NCBI GenBank assembly: GCA_034926225.1
Contig: JAYFRF010000005.1
Span: 62,001 to 126,000, forward strand
DNA: 64,000 nt
Direction of reading: 5' to 3'
Origin: JAAZKA01 sp034926225
GTDB lineage: Bacteria; Bacillota; Clostridia; Oscillospirales; QAMX01
The position numbers and the translations under genes were made by a program. Below the pieces are notes generated by a model. It was not told where the DNA came from, searched no databases, and saw only the letters and a list, made by a program, of their open reading frames with translations. The number at the start of each line of letters is the position of its first letter. Position 1 is the stretch's first letter. Positions 16,365-25,413 of the stretch are shown here, one piece after another.

Positions 16365-16403
16365 ATCACCTCCGCGCATATATTTGCGTAGGAGGTGATT
16401 TTC
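16365..16403 (+). promoter_or_regulatory. Hairpin that buries the pdaB ribosome site, or terminator of the aro operon
   Basis: ATCACCTCC (16365-16373) pairs perfectly with GGAGGTGAT (16391-16399), with CGCA/TGCG pairs further in. The 3' arm is the only Shine-Dalgarno sequence (GGAGGTGA) for the deacetylase ATG at 16409. TTTTCTTC follows, so it may also act as an intrinsic terminator. Which role applies cannot be decided from the sequence. Confidence 0.6.
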
Positions 16404-16408
16404 TTCAT

Positions 16409-17185
16409 ATGAAATTATTTCAGAATCATTATGTATCCCGAGCCGCACGCCGCGCCGCCCTATACGCAACCGTCTTCACCCTCTGCGTCGTCCTCTCCGT
16501 CCTGATCGGCGACACCGCTGTCCTGCCCGCCACCGCCGCCGCGCGCGACCTGCCCATTTATTCCGTTGATCGCCCCAACAAAGTCGTTTCCCTGACTTTT
16601 GATGCCGCATGGGGAAATGAGGACACGCAGCAGCTGATCGATATCCTCGGGCGCTATCATATCCGCGCCACCTTTTTCGTCGTCGGCGAATGGGTCGATA
16701 AATACCCCGAATCGGTGAAAGCCCTCGCCGATGCCGGGCATGAGGTCATGAACCACTCCAATACCCATCCGCATATGACCAAGCTGTCAAACGAAAAGAT
16801 GATCGCGGAAGTGACCGCCTGCGACGACAAGCTCGAAGCCATCACCGGCATCCGGCCGACGCTGTTCCGTCCTCCCTACGGAGACTACAACAACACTGTC
16901 GTTTCCACGCTACGCGATCTGGGACATTATACCATACAATGGGACGTGGACAGTCTTGATTGGAAAGATTTGTCTGCCGATGCCATCCGGGAGCGTGTGC
17001 TGACGCGGGCGCGGGAGGGGTCGATCATCCTGTTCCACAATGCCGCGAAGAATACGCCCGCCGCGCTGCCGTCGATCATCGAAGGGTTGATTGCGAAGGG
17101 ATACTCCTTCCTGCCCGTATCCGAATTGATCTATCAGGATCATTTTACGGTCAATCACGAAGGGCGACAGGTTGCCGATTCATAA
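16409..17185 (+). CDS. pdaB: Polysaccharide deacetylase, PdaB-like sporulation type
   Basis: A 258-residue protein with an N-terminal membrane anchor or signal (about residues 10-40), then a NodB deacetylase domain. Motifs: SLTFDAAWGNEDT near 60-72 (the TFD.aWG form typical of the PdaB group), NHSNTHPHM with metal-ligand histidines, RPPYGDYNN, and IILFHNAAKNTP. PdaB-like proteins are needed for spore cortex integrity in Bacillus. The gene follows the aro operon but its ribosome site lies in a strong hairpin, so expression may be separate. The substrate is presumably peptidoglycan. Confidence 0.82.
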   Translation: MKLFQNHYVSRAARRAALYATVFTLCVVLSVLIGDTAVLPATAAARDLPIYSVDRPNKVVSLTFDAAWGNEDTQQLIDILGRYHIRATFFVVGEWVDKYPESVKALADAGHEVMNHSNTHPHMTKLSNEKMIAEVTACDDKLEAITGIRPTLFRPPYGDYNNTVVSTLRDLGHYTIQWDVDSLDWKDLSADAIRERVLTRAREGSIILFHNAAKNTPAALPSIIEGLIAKGYSFLPVSELIYQDHFTVNHEGRQVADS

Positions 17186-17189
17186 CAAA

Positions 17190-17236
17190 ACGCTCCGACG
17201 GCTTTGGATATAAACCGTTCGGAGCGTCATTTTTAT
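17190..17236 (+). terminator. Intrinsic terminator after pdaB
   Basis: ACGCTCCGACGG pairs with CCGTTCGGAGCGT around a loop, followed by CATTTTT, directly downstream of the deacetylase stop. Confidence 0.75.
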
Positions 17237-17287
17237 CTGATTGCTGTATATTCGGGGCGAGGAACCCTCGGTCGCCGTGTCCCGGCC

Positions 17288-18172
17288 TTACGCACCCTGC
17301 GGTACGATCATAATGAACAGGCCGTTTTCTGCGCTCGCGGTCAGCTTCGGATAGACCGACGCGTCGTCACAATAATAGCTGCTATCCACGAGCGTCGCGT
17401 CGAGGATCTCCTGCGCGCGTTCCTCGGATACGATCGCATAGAGTATGGTCACCGATTCGCCGTTGTATTCACGGTCGGTAACCGCCGTCCACTCGTCGAA
17501 CTCGATCGGGATCGATTCTGTCTTTACCACGCGGACAAACGAGTATTCCTCCGTCACGGGCAAGTCGGGGATCATCTTCTCCGCTTCTTCCCGCAGCGTT
17601 TTTAATTTATCGCTGTCTGCGGCCGTCGTCGCTGCCGCCGTTGCGGGACTTGTCACAACCGCTCCCGCGGTCGTGGCTTTTGTCGTCACGGCAGCCGCCG
17701 TTGTTGATAACTGTGCTTGGGTCGTGGCGCCGGCAGCCGTTGTCAGTGCGGCATAGCCCATGGAACGATCCCCCACACCTTCCTCGTCAGCCTTCTCCTG
17801 TACGTTTTCCGCGGACAAAGCAGCGGATCTCATATTCGAATCAAAGGATGCCTTCAGCACGCCGGTGCCATACACGGTGCCGACCACTATAACGAGCACC
17901 GCAGCCACCGCGATCACGGGATTACGTTTGATCCACGGGAGGAATCCACGCTTTTCTCGTCTGTACGCCGCCATGATTCTGTTGTGGAGACCCTCGGGGA
18001 CAGTATCCTCGGCCAGCTCATTGACCGCTTTTTGCATCGCAAGCATTTCGCGCAGGTATTTTGCACAGGACGGACAACTCATACAATGCTCCCGCAGCAC
18101 AGCGGTTTCTTCCTCCGACAGCTCTCCGTCGATAAATGCCTGTATCTTTTCTCTTTCGGTATCACACGACAT
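17288..18172 (-). CDS. Membrane-bound anti-sigma factor with zinc-finger (zf-HC2) domain
   Basis: About 294 residues. The N-terminal cytosolic part carries the zf-HC2 motif HCMSCPSC (HxxxCxxC) near residues 29-36, typical of ECF anti-sigma factors; a single membrane helix follows (PVIAVAAVLVIVVGTVYGTG, about 84-103). Outside lies a Thr/Ala-rich linker (about 145-190) and a C-terminal region without recognised domain, perhaps the sensor. ATG at 18172 is preferred to GTG at 18178 because of spacing to GGAGGTGA. It is encoded directly behind the ECF sigma gene, the usual arrangement for a sigma/anti-sigma pair. Confidence 0.8.
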   Translation of the reverse strand: MSCDTEREKIQAFIDGELSEEETAVLREHCMSCPSCAKYLREMLAMQKAVNELAEDTVPEGLHNRIMAAYRREKRGFLPWIKRNPVIAVAAVLVIVVGTVYGTGVLKASFDSNMRSAALSAENVQEKADEEGVGDRSMGYAALTTAAGATTQAQLSTTAAAVTTKATTAGAVVTSPATAAATTAADSDKLKTLREEAEKMIPDLPVTEEYSFVRVVKTESIPIEFDEWTAVTDREYNGESVTILYAIVSEERAQEILDATLVDSSYYCDDASVYPKLTASAENGLFIMIVPQGA

Positions 18173-18178
18173 ACACAC

Positions 18179-18793
18179 TCACCTCCCCGCGTGTCCGATA
18201 TCCGCTTTCGATATCTTTGACGCATTGCACGCGGATTTGTTCCCGCCCTCGCGCAATATCGCGGCAAGCTTATCTCGCGCGCGGAAAAGTCTCGACTTCA
18301 CGGTACCTTCCGTCAGCCGTAAAACGCCAGCGATCTCCTCATATGACAACCCCGTGATATCGCGCAGTATCACAATCCGCCGATGCTCCGGCGAAAGCTT
18401 TGCAAGCGCGCCGCGCACTTCGTCCCGCAGTTCGGTACGTTCGTATAAAGGTTCCGGCGCATAGGACTCATCCGGCTGCTCCATCTCCGTCTCCCCGCCG
18501 TCGTTGTCCGGCAGCACCAGCGACAGCTCCGGATGCCGCGATTTCTTTCTCATCATGTCGATACACACGTTGAGGGTTATCTGATAAACCCACGTGGACA
18601 GCTTCGCGTCCGCGCGGAAACGACGGATGCCGCGATACACCCGCAGGAACACCTCCTGGGCGGCATCCTGCGCGTCATGCGGGCTGCCAAGCTGCCGCAG
18701 GGCTAACGTATAGATACTTTTTTCGTATTGGCTGACAAATTCCTCAAACGCCGCGTCGTCTCCCTTCTGAAGACGGGCTACGAGCTTATCCAC
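18179..18793 (-). CDS. ECF-type RNA polymerase sigma factor
   Basis: A 204-residue sigma-70 family protein with region 2 (ALRQLGSPHDAQDAAQEVFLRVYRG, split here as DAQDAAQEVFLRVYRG near 40-55) and region 4 (ITGLSYEEIAGVLRLTEGTVKSRLFRARDKL, with GLSYEEIAGVL near 150-160). The linker between them is acidic. The start is GTG at 18793 with GGGAGG upstream. The next gene encodes its likely membrane anti-sigma factor, starting within a few bases of the stop. Regulon unknown; ECF factors usually autoregulate. Confidence 0.92.
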   Translation of the reverse strand: MDKLVARLQKGDDAAFEEFVSQYEKSIYTLALRQLGSPHDAQDAAQEVFLRVYRGIRRFRADAKLSTWVYQITLNVCIDMMRKKSRHPELSLVLPDNDGGETEMEQPDESYAPEPLYERTELRDEVRGALAKLSPEHRRIVILRDITGLSYEEIAGVLRLTEGTVKSRLFRARDKLAAILREGGNKSACNASKISKADIGHAGR

Positions 18794-18841
18794 TCTTTTC
18801 TACCTCCCTTTCCCAAAGAAAGGTTTTTTCTTGTCAAAAGG

Positions 18842-18884
18842 AGCGTTTCCCTTTTGGTGTTTCCACATTCAGGAAACGCTTTTT
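18842..18884. terminator. Hairpin between uxaC and the sigma gene
   Basis: AGCGTTTCC (18842-18850) pairs with GGAAACGCT (18872-18880). T-runs lie on both sides (TTTTT in plus direction, CCTTTT in minus), so it probably ends the uxaC transcript before the sigma gene. Confidence 0.55.
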
Positions 18885-18914
18885 GTATTAGACGGATTCG
18901 CCCGCCCGTTTCAT

Positions 18915-20315
18915 TCACATAAAGAAGTAATTTTTCGAGTTATAGTAGCTGATATCCGATACGATTTTCCCGAGCAGCTCATAATCCTCCGGCACCTCTC
19001 CGCGTTCCGCCCATCCGCCGACCATATCGCAGAGGATACGGCGGAAGTACTCGTGCCGCGGATAACTCATGAAGCTTCTGGAGTCGGTGAGCATGCCGAC
19101 AAATCCGGACAGCAGTCCGACGGACGAAAGCGCGGTCATCTGGCGGCGCATGCCGTCGAGCTGATCGTTGAACCACCAGCCGGAGCCAAGCTGCACCTTA
19201 CCTACCGCCGGGCCTTCGTTAAAGCAGGTCGCGAGCGCGATCAGGACTTCATTATGGCAGGGGTTCAAGCTGTACAGGACGATCTTCGGCAGACCGCCGG
19301 TCTTATCCATCGCATCGAGGAGCTTTGCAAGCGGCCGCGCAATCGTCGCGTCCTCTATTGCGTCATAGCCGGTATCCGGCCCGAGGCTCCGATACATACG
19401 GGTATTGACGTCGCGCATCGCCGCAATGTGGATCTGCATCGTCATGTTACGCTTGGCATACTCGCCGCCGAGGAAGCCGAGCAGCGTCGCTCGGTACACG
19501 GTACGCTCGGCATCGGTTATAGGCTCGCCCGCAAGCGCCTTCTTCATCGCGGCATCCGCGGCGCCGTCGCAGGGCTCGCAAAACTCGACGGTATCGAGCG
19601 CGTGATCGGAAATACGGCAGCCGACGGCGCAAAACGCGTCGAGTCTTGCGGACAGGGCGGCTTTGAGCGCCGCAAAATCAGCAATCTTCCTGCCGGCGGC
19701 ATCTCCGAGCCTGGCGATGTACTCGGCGTAGCCCGGTTTTTGGATATTAACCGCCTTATCGGGGCGGTAGGTGGGCAGCACGCGGGTTTTGAAGCTCTTG
19801 TCCTGCGCAATGACCTTATGGTACTTAAGATCATCCGCCGGATCGTCGGTGGTACAGACCGTCTCGACATTGGAGCGCGTGACAAGTCCGCGCGCGGAGA
19901 ATTCCGGCGTGCGCAGCTTCTCATTGCAGGCGTCGTAGATGTACTTCGCCGTCTTCTCGGACAGCGGTTCGGATATGCCGAAATAGCGCCGCAGCTCCAG
20001 ATGCGTCCAGTGATACAGCGGGTTGCCGACGCACAGCGGCATCGTCTTCGCCCATGCTAAAAACTTCTCATACGGATCGGCATTCCCGGTGATGTACTCC
20101 TCCGCAACGCCCGCGCCGCGCATCGCACGCCACTTATAATGGTCGCCGCCGAGCCACACCTCGGTGATACTGTCATAACGCTTATCCCCCGCAAGCTCGG
20201 AGGGCTTTAAATGGCAGTGGTAATCGATGATCGGCAAGTTCTGCGCGTAATTAAAAAACAGCTTCTTTGCAGGCTCGTTTGACAAAAGGAAGTCCTTGCC
20301 CATGAACTCTTTCAT
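18915..20315 (-). CDS. uxaC: Glucuronate/galacturonate isomerase
   Basis: A 466-residue protein of normal length for uronate isomerase, which converts glucuronate to fructuronate and galacturonate to tagaturonate. Typical segments are IIDYHCHLKPSE near the N-terminus (metal-site histidines), GNPLYHWTHLELRRYFGI and the C-terminal MLTDSRSFMSYPRHEYFRRI with FVGMLTDSRS. It is encoded alone here; no uxaB, uxuA or kdg genes lie in the window. Its role is degradation of pectin- or host-glycan-derived uronates. Confidence 0.96.
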   Translation of the reverse strand: MKEFMGKDFLLSNEPAKKLFFNYAQNLPIIDYHCHLKPSELAGDKRYDSITEVWLGGDHYKWRAMRGAGVAEEYITGNADPYEKFLAWAKTMPLCVGNPLYHWTHLELRRYFGISEPLSEKTAKYIYDACNEKLRTPEFSARGLVTRSNVETVCTTDDPADDLKYHKVIAQDKSFKTRVLPTYRPDKAVNIQKPGYAEYIARLGDAAGRKIADFAALKAALSARLDAFCAVGCRISDHALDTVEFCEPCDGAADAAMKKALAGEPITDAERTVYRATLLGFLGGEYAKRNMTMQIHIAAMRDVNTRMYRSLGPDTGYDAIEDATIARPLAKLLDAMDKTGGLPKIVLYSLNPCHNEVLIALATCFNEGPAVGKVQLGSGWWFNDQLDGMRRQMTALSSVGLLSGFVGMLTDSRSFMSYPRHEYFRRILCDMVGGWAERGEVPEDYELLGKIVSDISYYNSKNYFFM

Positions 20316-20355
20316 ACTGGAAAACCGTCCTTTTTTAGATTATTTGAATACGGCT

Positions 20356-20396
20356 TTCGCCCCCGGAGCGTTCCCCGGGGGCGAATATACGGCTTT
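20356..20396. terminator. Strong hairpin between the Gld-like operon and uxaC
   Basis: TTCGCCCCCGG (20356-20366) pairs with CCGGGGGCGAA (20375-20385); a T-run follows on the plus strand. It lies just after the stop of the DUF4340 gene on the minus strand and likely separates the two transcripts. Confidence 0.6.
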
Positions 20397-20404
20397 TTTG
20401 TTAA

Positions 20405-21859
20405 TTACGACGGAATCAGATCGCCCGCTTGAATGGTCTGGATGGCGGTATCGATCGCCTGCAGATCAATCAGGTTGACATAAAATCCGGTCGGCTCTCC
20501 GTTGCGGTAGGCCGCGTACTGACGGCTGTTGATCTGGTAGAACGCGATCGTCTCATCGGCACGGCCGGTATCGAAGTGGATGACAGCGCTCCATTCAGGC
20601 TCGCCGGAAACCTCCATTGACTCATCCGTCAGATCGTAGACGCTTGGGCTTAACACACGCACATACAGTCTTCTCGCGTTCTCCTCGCGCAGCTCTTCGC
20701 CGTCGAAGGTCGCCCAGAAGGTCTGTCCGGCATCGGCTTCCTCCGTCGTCGGGTCAAACAGGCGGACTTCATAGGTCTCGCCGTGCGCATTCACGTCAAA
20801 GCCGGAAAGATCCTTGATGCTATACGTCCACAGCAGGCGATACAGCGTCATCTTATAGTTGAAGGTATCGATAAACGCGAAGTCTTCCGCGTCGAAGGAC
20901 AGTACAGAATCGATACCCGAGGCATACCCGTAACGGATACCGTCCTCCGTCGGCTGCGACAGCGTCAGCTTACCCGTCGTGCCATCCATCAGCGTCCATT
21001 CAAACACGGTCAGGTCGGACGTCAGGTTATATTTCGCGAGATCCTTCGGCGCATCCTCCACGACGCTGTCCGCCGTCACATCGACAAGATAGTTCAGCAG
21101 ATACGTGGAAAGCGTCGCTTCATTGAGCTGGTTTTCAAAGGGATACGTCATCAGCAGACGCACGGACAGGTCGGGGTTCTGCTCCATTTCCTCGTCGGAG
21201 AGGTACTTATAGGAGAACATTTCCTCGTCGCGGTTCGTGATGGTCAGCCCGGCCACATCATTGACCGGCGCCTCCGAATCAAGCGTCAGCAGCGTCAGCT
21301 TGCGATAGAAGGTATCCCGCGCGAGGAGGTACTTTGTCACATAGGACGAAAGCATATAGACGTCGGTGGAGTCGTCCTTCATCGCGTAGGTATAGGTGCC
21401 GACCGCGGAGGTCGAGCCAAGCGTCAGCTTGGTTTTGGCGCCGTCGGTACCCTCGAATTCGACGACCACTGCGGGTTTATCAAGCCCGTAGGCTGTCAGA
21501 TCCTGCATGTCTTCGCCGATGAACTTGGATGTCGAGATACTCGCCATCGACAGGCACGCGGTGGAAAGCGACGAGGTATCAAAGCTGTACTGCGCCTTGC
21601 CTTCGATAGAATACGTACGCGATGTCTCGGACTTATGCGTCAGCTTGATGGTGTAGGTATAGCCGTCGTCGAAAGTGAAGGTGATGTGATCGAGGTTTTT
21701 CAGCTCGTAATCGGTCATCTGATAGTACTGCGTATTGTTGGTCTGTTCGTCTTCCACCGGTTCGGGCGTGAGGTTGACGATCAGCAAATATGCCGCACCC
21801 ACCAGGATCAACGCGCCGAGGGCGAAGATCAGCGGTTTGAACTTTTTCGGCAGCTTCAT
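20405..21859 (-). CDS. DUF4340 membrane-anchored protein
   Basis: A 484-residue protein with one N-terminal membrane helix (about 11-30) and a long extracellular part containing repeats of the DUF4340 type. DUF4340 genes usually lie behind GldA/GldF/GldG-like ABC genes, as here. Its start overlaps the stop of the GldG-like gene by one base. Function in non-gliding bacteria is unknown; an auxiliary of the ABC system is the best inference. Confidence 0.75.
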   Translation of the reverse strand: MKLPKKFKPLIFALGALILVGAAYLLIVNLTPEPVEDEQTNNTQYYQMTDYELKNLDHITFTFDDGYTYTIKLTHKSETSRTYSIEGKAQYSFDTSSLSTACLSMASISTSKFIGEDMQDLTAYGLDKPAVVVEFEGTDGAKTKLTLGSTSAVGTYTYAMKDDSTDVYMLSSYVTKYLLARDTFYRKLTLLTLDSEAPVNDVAGLTITNRDEEMFSYKYLSDEEMEQNPDLSVRLLMTYPFENQLNEATLSTYLLNYLVDVTADSVVEDAPKDLAKYNLTSDLTVFEWTLMDGTTGKLTLSQPTEDGIRYGYASGIDSVLSFDAEDFAFIDTFNYKMTLYRLLWTYSIKDLSGFDVNAHGETYEVRLFDPTTEEADAGQTFWATFDGEELREENARRLYVRVLSPSVYDLTDESMEVSGEPEWSAVIHFDTGRADETIAFYQINSRQYAAYRNGEPTGFYVNLIDLQAIDTAIQTIQAGDLIPS

Positions 21860-23385
21860 TACTTATTTCTCCTCTTGAGCCATACCACCACGCCGAGCGC
21901 AAGGACAAGGACCGGCAGCACGACGACAAGCGCGATCAGGACAATGTTCGCCTGCTCGTCAAGAACCGCCATCTCCGTGCTGGTCAGATCACGCGCCGTC
22001 AGCGTGACCGCGTCGGTGGACGGCGTCAGATAGCTGATCGCCGCGGTGATATACTGCTTGTTGTACAGAGCGCTGGTTTCCATCATGGAATCCTCGGTAA
22101 TCGCCGGCGCGCCGCAGAACAGGATACGGGAGTAATACGCGCGGTTGTTGATCCACTCCCAGTACTCGGACAGGACGCAGACATTGAACGGGCCGTCGGT
22201 ATCCCCTTCCTCCTTTTGGAAGGTGGAGATGTTTTTATCGTTGGTATAGGTCTTTGCATAGGAGGTCTCCGACGTCAAAAGCTCAATCGACGTGGAACGG
22301 GCGGAGCGCTCATCCCATAGGACGTTGATCGCGCGGGAATAAGGGGTGCAGATGAGCGTGTTCGTCGTGAAGTTCATCGTATCGGACAGCTCCGTGCTCT
22401 GGATATACGGCACGACCATCGGCTGGAAGGTCAGCGCGCGGGCGGAGTCGAGGACGAGGGAGTTTGTGAACTCGACGCCCCATTCGGTGAAGTATGCTTC
22501 AAGGTTGTCGAGCTTGCCCGCATCAATGGACATAAGCACCATCGCGGAGCCGAAGTCCTTGATGAAATACTTGTCCAGCTTCTCGATTTCCTCCGCGGTA
22601 TAATCGTAATACGGAGAGCCGATAACGATCATGTCGGTACCGTTCGGGATTTCCTCAATCATCAGGTTGAGCTCGGTTACCTCAAAGTTGTTGCTGTCGA
22701 AGAGCTCCTTAAAGTCGTCGCCATAGGTTTCGCCGTGACCGGTGATGAGCGCGACGGTCGGAAGCTCGCCGGTGGTGACGTAATGCAGCATCGTGGCAAA
22801 CTGCTCATCCGCCTTAAAGCCGGAGAGGTACTGCGTATCGATATTGCCCTCATCATCGTAGGTGTTGGAGATCTCGTAGAGGTCATACAGCGAGCAGACG
22901 CGGTAGCGCTTATCGGACTGAATGATGAAAGATCCCACATCGACACCGGCGTTTTCATCGTACTGGTTCATGAACGTCGGGTTTTTGTAAACGTCAACAT
23001 ACTCGATGCTGAACATGCCGTTCGAGATCGTCTCAAAGCGCTTAAGGAATTCGGCGGAGACGGAATAGGCGTTGCTCTGCTGCACCTCGGTCTCGGACAT
23101 GAGGATATAGCAGGTTACCGGCTCGGTGAGGTTTTTGAGCATCGTCTCGGTCTGCTCGGAGATTTCATAGTAGCCTGCGGCGGAGATATCGGCCTTAATG
23201 GAATAGCGGTCGGTCAGGTAGGTGACGCCGGCGTTGACGAGGACGATCACCGCGATGAAGACGACAGTCAAAACGAGGGAAATCGATCCGTACTGCAATT
23301 TTCTTGCATTTATTTTCCGCTTTTTCTTCGTTTTATCGCGGAACTTCTGTGTATCAGTCTTTTTCATCAGGCTCATAGTTGTCAA
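21859..23385 (-). CDS. GldG-like ABC auxiliary protein
   Basis: A 508-residue protein with an N-terminal helix near 32-55, a large extracellular domain (with VALITGHGE and IVIGSPYYDYTAEEIEKLDKY, typical of the ABC-type uncharacterised transport domain of GldG), and a C-terminal helix before WLKRRNK. It lies between the permease and the DUF4340 gene on the same strand. GldG homologues outside Bacteroidetes have no proven function. Possible substrate: an exported lipid or polymer; this cannot be told. Confidence 0.78.
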   Translation of the reverse strand: MTTMSLMKKTDTQKFRDKTKKKRKINARKLQYGSISLVLTVVFIAVIVLVNAGVTYLTDRYSIKADISAAGYYEISEQTETMLKNLTEPVTCYILMSETEVQQSNAYSVSAEFLKRFETISNGMFSIEYVDVYKNPTFMNQYDENAGVDVGSFIIQSDKRYRVCSLYDLYEISNTYDDEGNIDTQYLSGFKADEQFATMLHYVTTGELPTVALITGHGETYGDDFKELFDSNNFEVTELNLMIEEIPNGTDMIVIGSPYYDYTAEEIEKLDKYFIKDFGSAMVLMSIDAGKLDNLEAYFTEWGVEFTNSLVLDSARALTFQPMVVPYIQSTELSDTMNFTTNTLICTPYSRAINVLWDERSARSTSIELLTSETSYAKTYTNDKNISTFQKEEGDTDGPFNVCVLSEYWEWINNRAYYSRILFCGAPAITEDSMMETSALYNKQYITAAISYLTPSTDAVTLTARDLTSTEMAVLDEQANIVLIALVVVLPVLVLALGVVVWLKRRNK

Positions 23386-23458
23386 TCGTTCCTTTCATTC
23401 AAAGCAAAGGAGAACGCGCTCCTCTTTTGATTTCGTGTCAGTTCCCCAAAACGGCTTC

Positions 23459-24163
23459 TTACGCCCACCGCTTCTTTTCGAGAACACGGTCGGTCAGGAA
23501 CAGGAAGACGACGGTGAGACTGATGTAGTAGATGATGTCGTCCAGCGCGAACAATCCGAGCGCGAAGTGCTGATAACGGGAGAATACGGAAATCCAGGAA
23601 AGAACGGCGCGCACCGCGGCGGAATCGACTGTGGCAACGAGGGAAGAAATGAGATAGAGGCCGAGGTAAACGGCGAAGGTGATGATCGCGGCCACGATCT
23701 GGCTCTCCGTAAGCGCGGAGATGAACAGACCGATGGCGATGAAGGCGGCAACCGCGAAGAACAGCGCGGCGTAGTTGCCGACGATCGTATAGAGCGCGGG
23801 ATGTCCGTACATCGTGACGATGAGGGGCCAGGTCAGCGTGCAGATCATCGCGATCAGGAAAACGGCGAGGCAGGAGAAGTACTTACCGATGACCACACGA
23901 CCGACGCTGACCGGCGAGGTAAACAGCAGCTGATCGGTTTTGGCTTTCAGTTCCTCGGAGAACAGACGCATGGTGAGGATCGGGATGATAAAGCTCAGAA
24001 TAAAGAGCAGGTTAGAGAACAGGCTTGTCAGATCGGAGGACTGCTGAAGAATATTATACATGTAGAAAAACAGGTTGGACAATACAAGGAAAACGGCGAT
24101 AAAGACATAGCCGATGGGAGAGGTGAAATAGGCGCGAAGATCGCGTTTAAATACGGCCAGCAT
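23459..24163 (-). CDS. GldF-like ABC-2 permease
   Basis: A 234-residue protein with about six membrane helices and the start LAVFKRDLRAYFTSPIGYVF, characteristic of GldF-type permeases. It begins directly behind the ATPase gene stop (no gap), so both are translated as a unit. It forms the membrane part of the ABC complex with the ATPase upstream. Confidence 0.85.
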   Translation of the reverse strand: MLAVFKRDLRAYFTSPIGYVFIAVFLVLSNLFFYMYNILQQSSDLTSLFSNLLFILSFIIPILTMRLFSEELKAKTDQLLFTSPVSVGRVVIGKYFSCLAVFLIAMICTLTWPLIVTMYGHPALYTIVGNYAALFFAVAAFIAIGLFISALTESQIVAAIITFAVYLGLYLISSLVATVDSAAVRAVLSWISVFSRYQHFALGLFALDDIIYYISLTVVFLFLTDRVLEKKRWA

Positions 24164-25123
24164 TTACTTAGCCCCCTTTTTATTCGCGGAATTGGAATGG
24201 GTCAGTTCAAGGAAGATATCTTCAAGGCTCATATCCTGCGGCCGCAGTTCAAGGATCGGGAAGCCGGCCTTGGCCAGCGCGTAAAAGAGCGGCTTGCGGA
24301 CGTCGAACGACGGGTCGGTTTCGACCGTGAAATCCACGGCATTCTTCTCATGCTCACCGGAAAACACGGCGGAGCGTACGCCCTCGGTGCCGCGCAGAAT
24401 GCTTTCGACGGCTTCCTGCGGGCCGGCGATGCGCAAGGAAAGCTTATGCTCGCCGGAAATGGACGTAGAAAGGTTCTCAGGCGAATCGTTTGCGACGATG
24501 GACCCGTTATTGATCACCAATACGCGCTCGCAGATGCTCTCCACCTCGGAGAGGATATGCGTAGACAGAACGACGGTATGGCGGCGTCCAAGCTCTTTGA
24601 TGACGTTGCGGATCTCGATGATCTGAATGGGGTCAAGGCCGACCGTCGGCTCGTCAAGGATAAGGACGTCCGGGTCGCCGAGAAGCGCCATGGCAAGTCC
24701 GACGCGCTGCTTATAGCCCTTTGACAGGTTGCGGATCACGCGTTCACGGACATGGCTGATCCCGACCGTCTCGCAAACCTCGCCGATATGCTTTTTCTTG
24801 CCGGCGGCGTGTACGCCCTTCAGCTCGTAGGCGAACTCAAGGTACTCGTTGACGGTCATGTCGATATAGAGAGGGGGGATCTCCGGAAGGTATCCGATAT
24901 GACGCTTCGCGCCGATCGGATCCTCGAGGATATCGATGCCATTCACAGTAACAGTACCGGACGTGCTGGAAAGATATCCGCAGATGATGTTCATAGTCGT
25001 GCTTTTCCCGGCGCCGTTGGGGCCTAAAAAGCCGACGACTTCGCCGGAGTCAATGGTAAAGCTGATGTCGTTGACGGCACGTTTATTGCCGTACAGCTTT
25101 GTAAGGTTTTTAACCTCTATCAT
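24164..25123 (-). CDS. GldA-like ABC transporter ATP-binding protein
   Basis: About 319 residues with Walker A GPNGAGKST near 38-46, signature LSKGYKQRVGLAMAL, Walker B VLILDEPTVGLDP and H-loop STHIL. The C-terminal 90 residues form a domain seen in GldA-type and ABC-2-type ATPases. The ATG at 25123 (MIEVKNLTK) follows GGAGGGAG; the longer start at 25144 would itself overlap that ribosome site. It is the first gene of a four-gene operon (ATPase, permease, GldG-like, DUF4340). Confidence 0.9.
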   Translation of the reverse strand: MIEVKNLTKLYGNKRAVNDISFTIDSGEVVGFLGPNGAGKSTTMNIICGYLSSTSGTVTVNGIDILEDPIGAKRHIGYLPEIPPLYIDMTVNEYLEFAYELKGVHAAGKKKHIGEVCETVGISHVRERVIRNLSKGYKQRVGLAMALLGDPDVLILDEPTVGLDPIQIIEIRNVIKELGRRHTVVLSTHILSEVESICERVLVINNGSIVANDSPENLSTSISGEHKLSLRIAGPQEAVESILRGTEGVRSAVFSGEHEKNAVDFTVETDPSFDVRKPLFYALAKAGFPILELRPQDMSLEDIFLELTHSNSANKKGAK

Positions 25124-25345
25124 GACGTTTGTTTCTCCCTCCATGTACGCGAAATGACAGCACCGGGGGGATCCTCCTCCGCACGGTCTTCGCGTCGTCT
25201 TGCAGAATTCATTTTAACGTTTTTTTTCGCATGTTGTGTTACGGTTTTGTTAATCTTCTGCACTATTCGTATGTTTTTTGCGGGTTATGGAAAAAATCGA
25301 AGGAAAACGCGGTTTCCCTGCGTATAAATTTTAACATTATTACCC

Positions 25346-25374
25346 TTGTTTACTGGGCGATATCCGTGTATACT
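25346..25374 (+). promoter_or_regulatory. Promoter of the GAPDH gene
   Basis: TTGTTT (25346-25351), a 17-base spacer and TATACT (25369-25374), 40 bases before the start codon and ahead of GGGAGGA at 25399-25405. The rest of the divergent gap 25124-25345 is AT-rich with no other recognisable element. Confidence 0.65.
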
Positions 25375-25413
25375 ATCTTCATACCTTATAATCTTATCGG
25401 GAGGAAATCAATC

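Noticed and set aside
18831..24724. Long plus-strand frames (about 400-500 codons at 18831-20060, 20783-22033, 23222-24724)
   Set aside because: They lie opposite uxaC and the Gld-like operon, lack ribosome sites and show biased Arg/Gly/His-rich products typical of antisense frames in GC-rich genes.
25129..25413. N-terminal extension of GAPDH
   Set aside because: It would translate through the promoter; the start at 25414 has a strong ribosome site and the canonical N-terminus.
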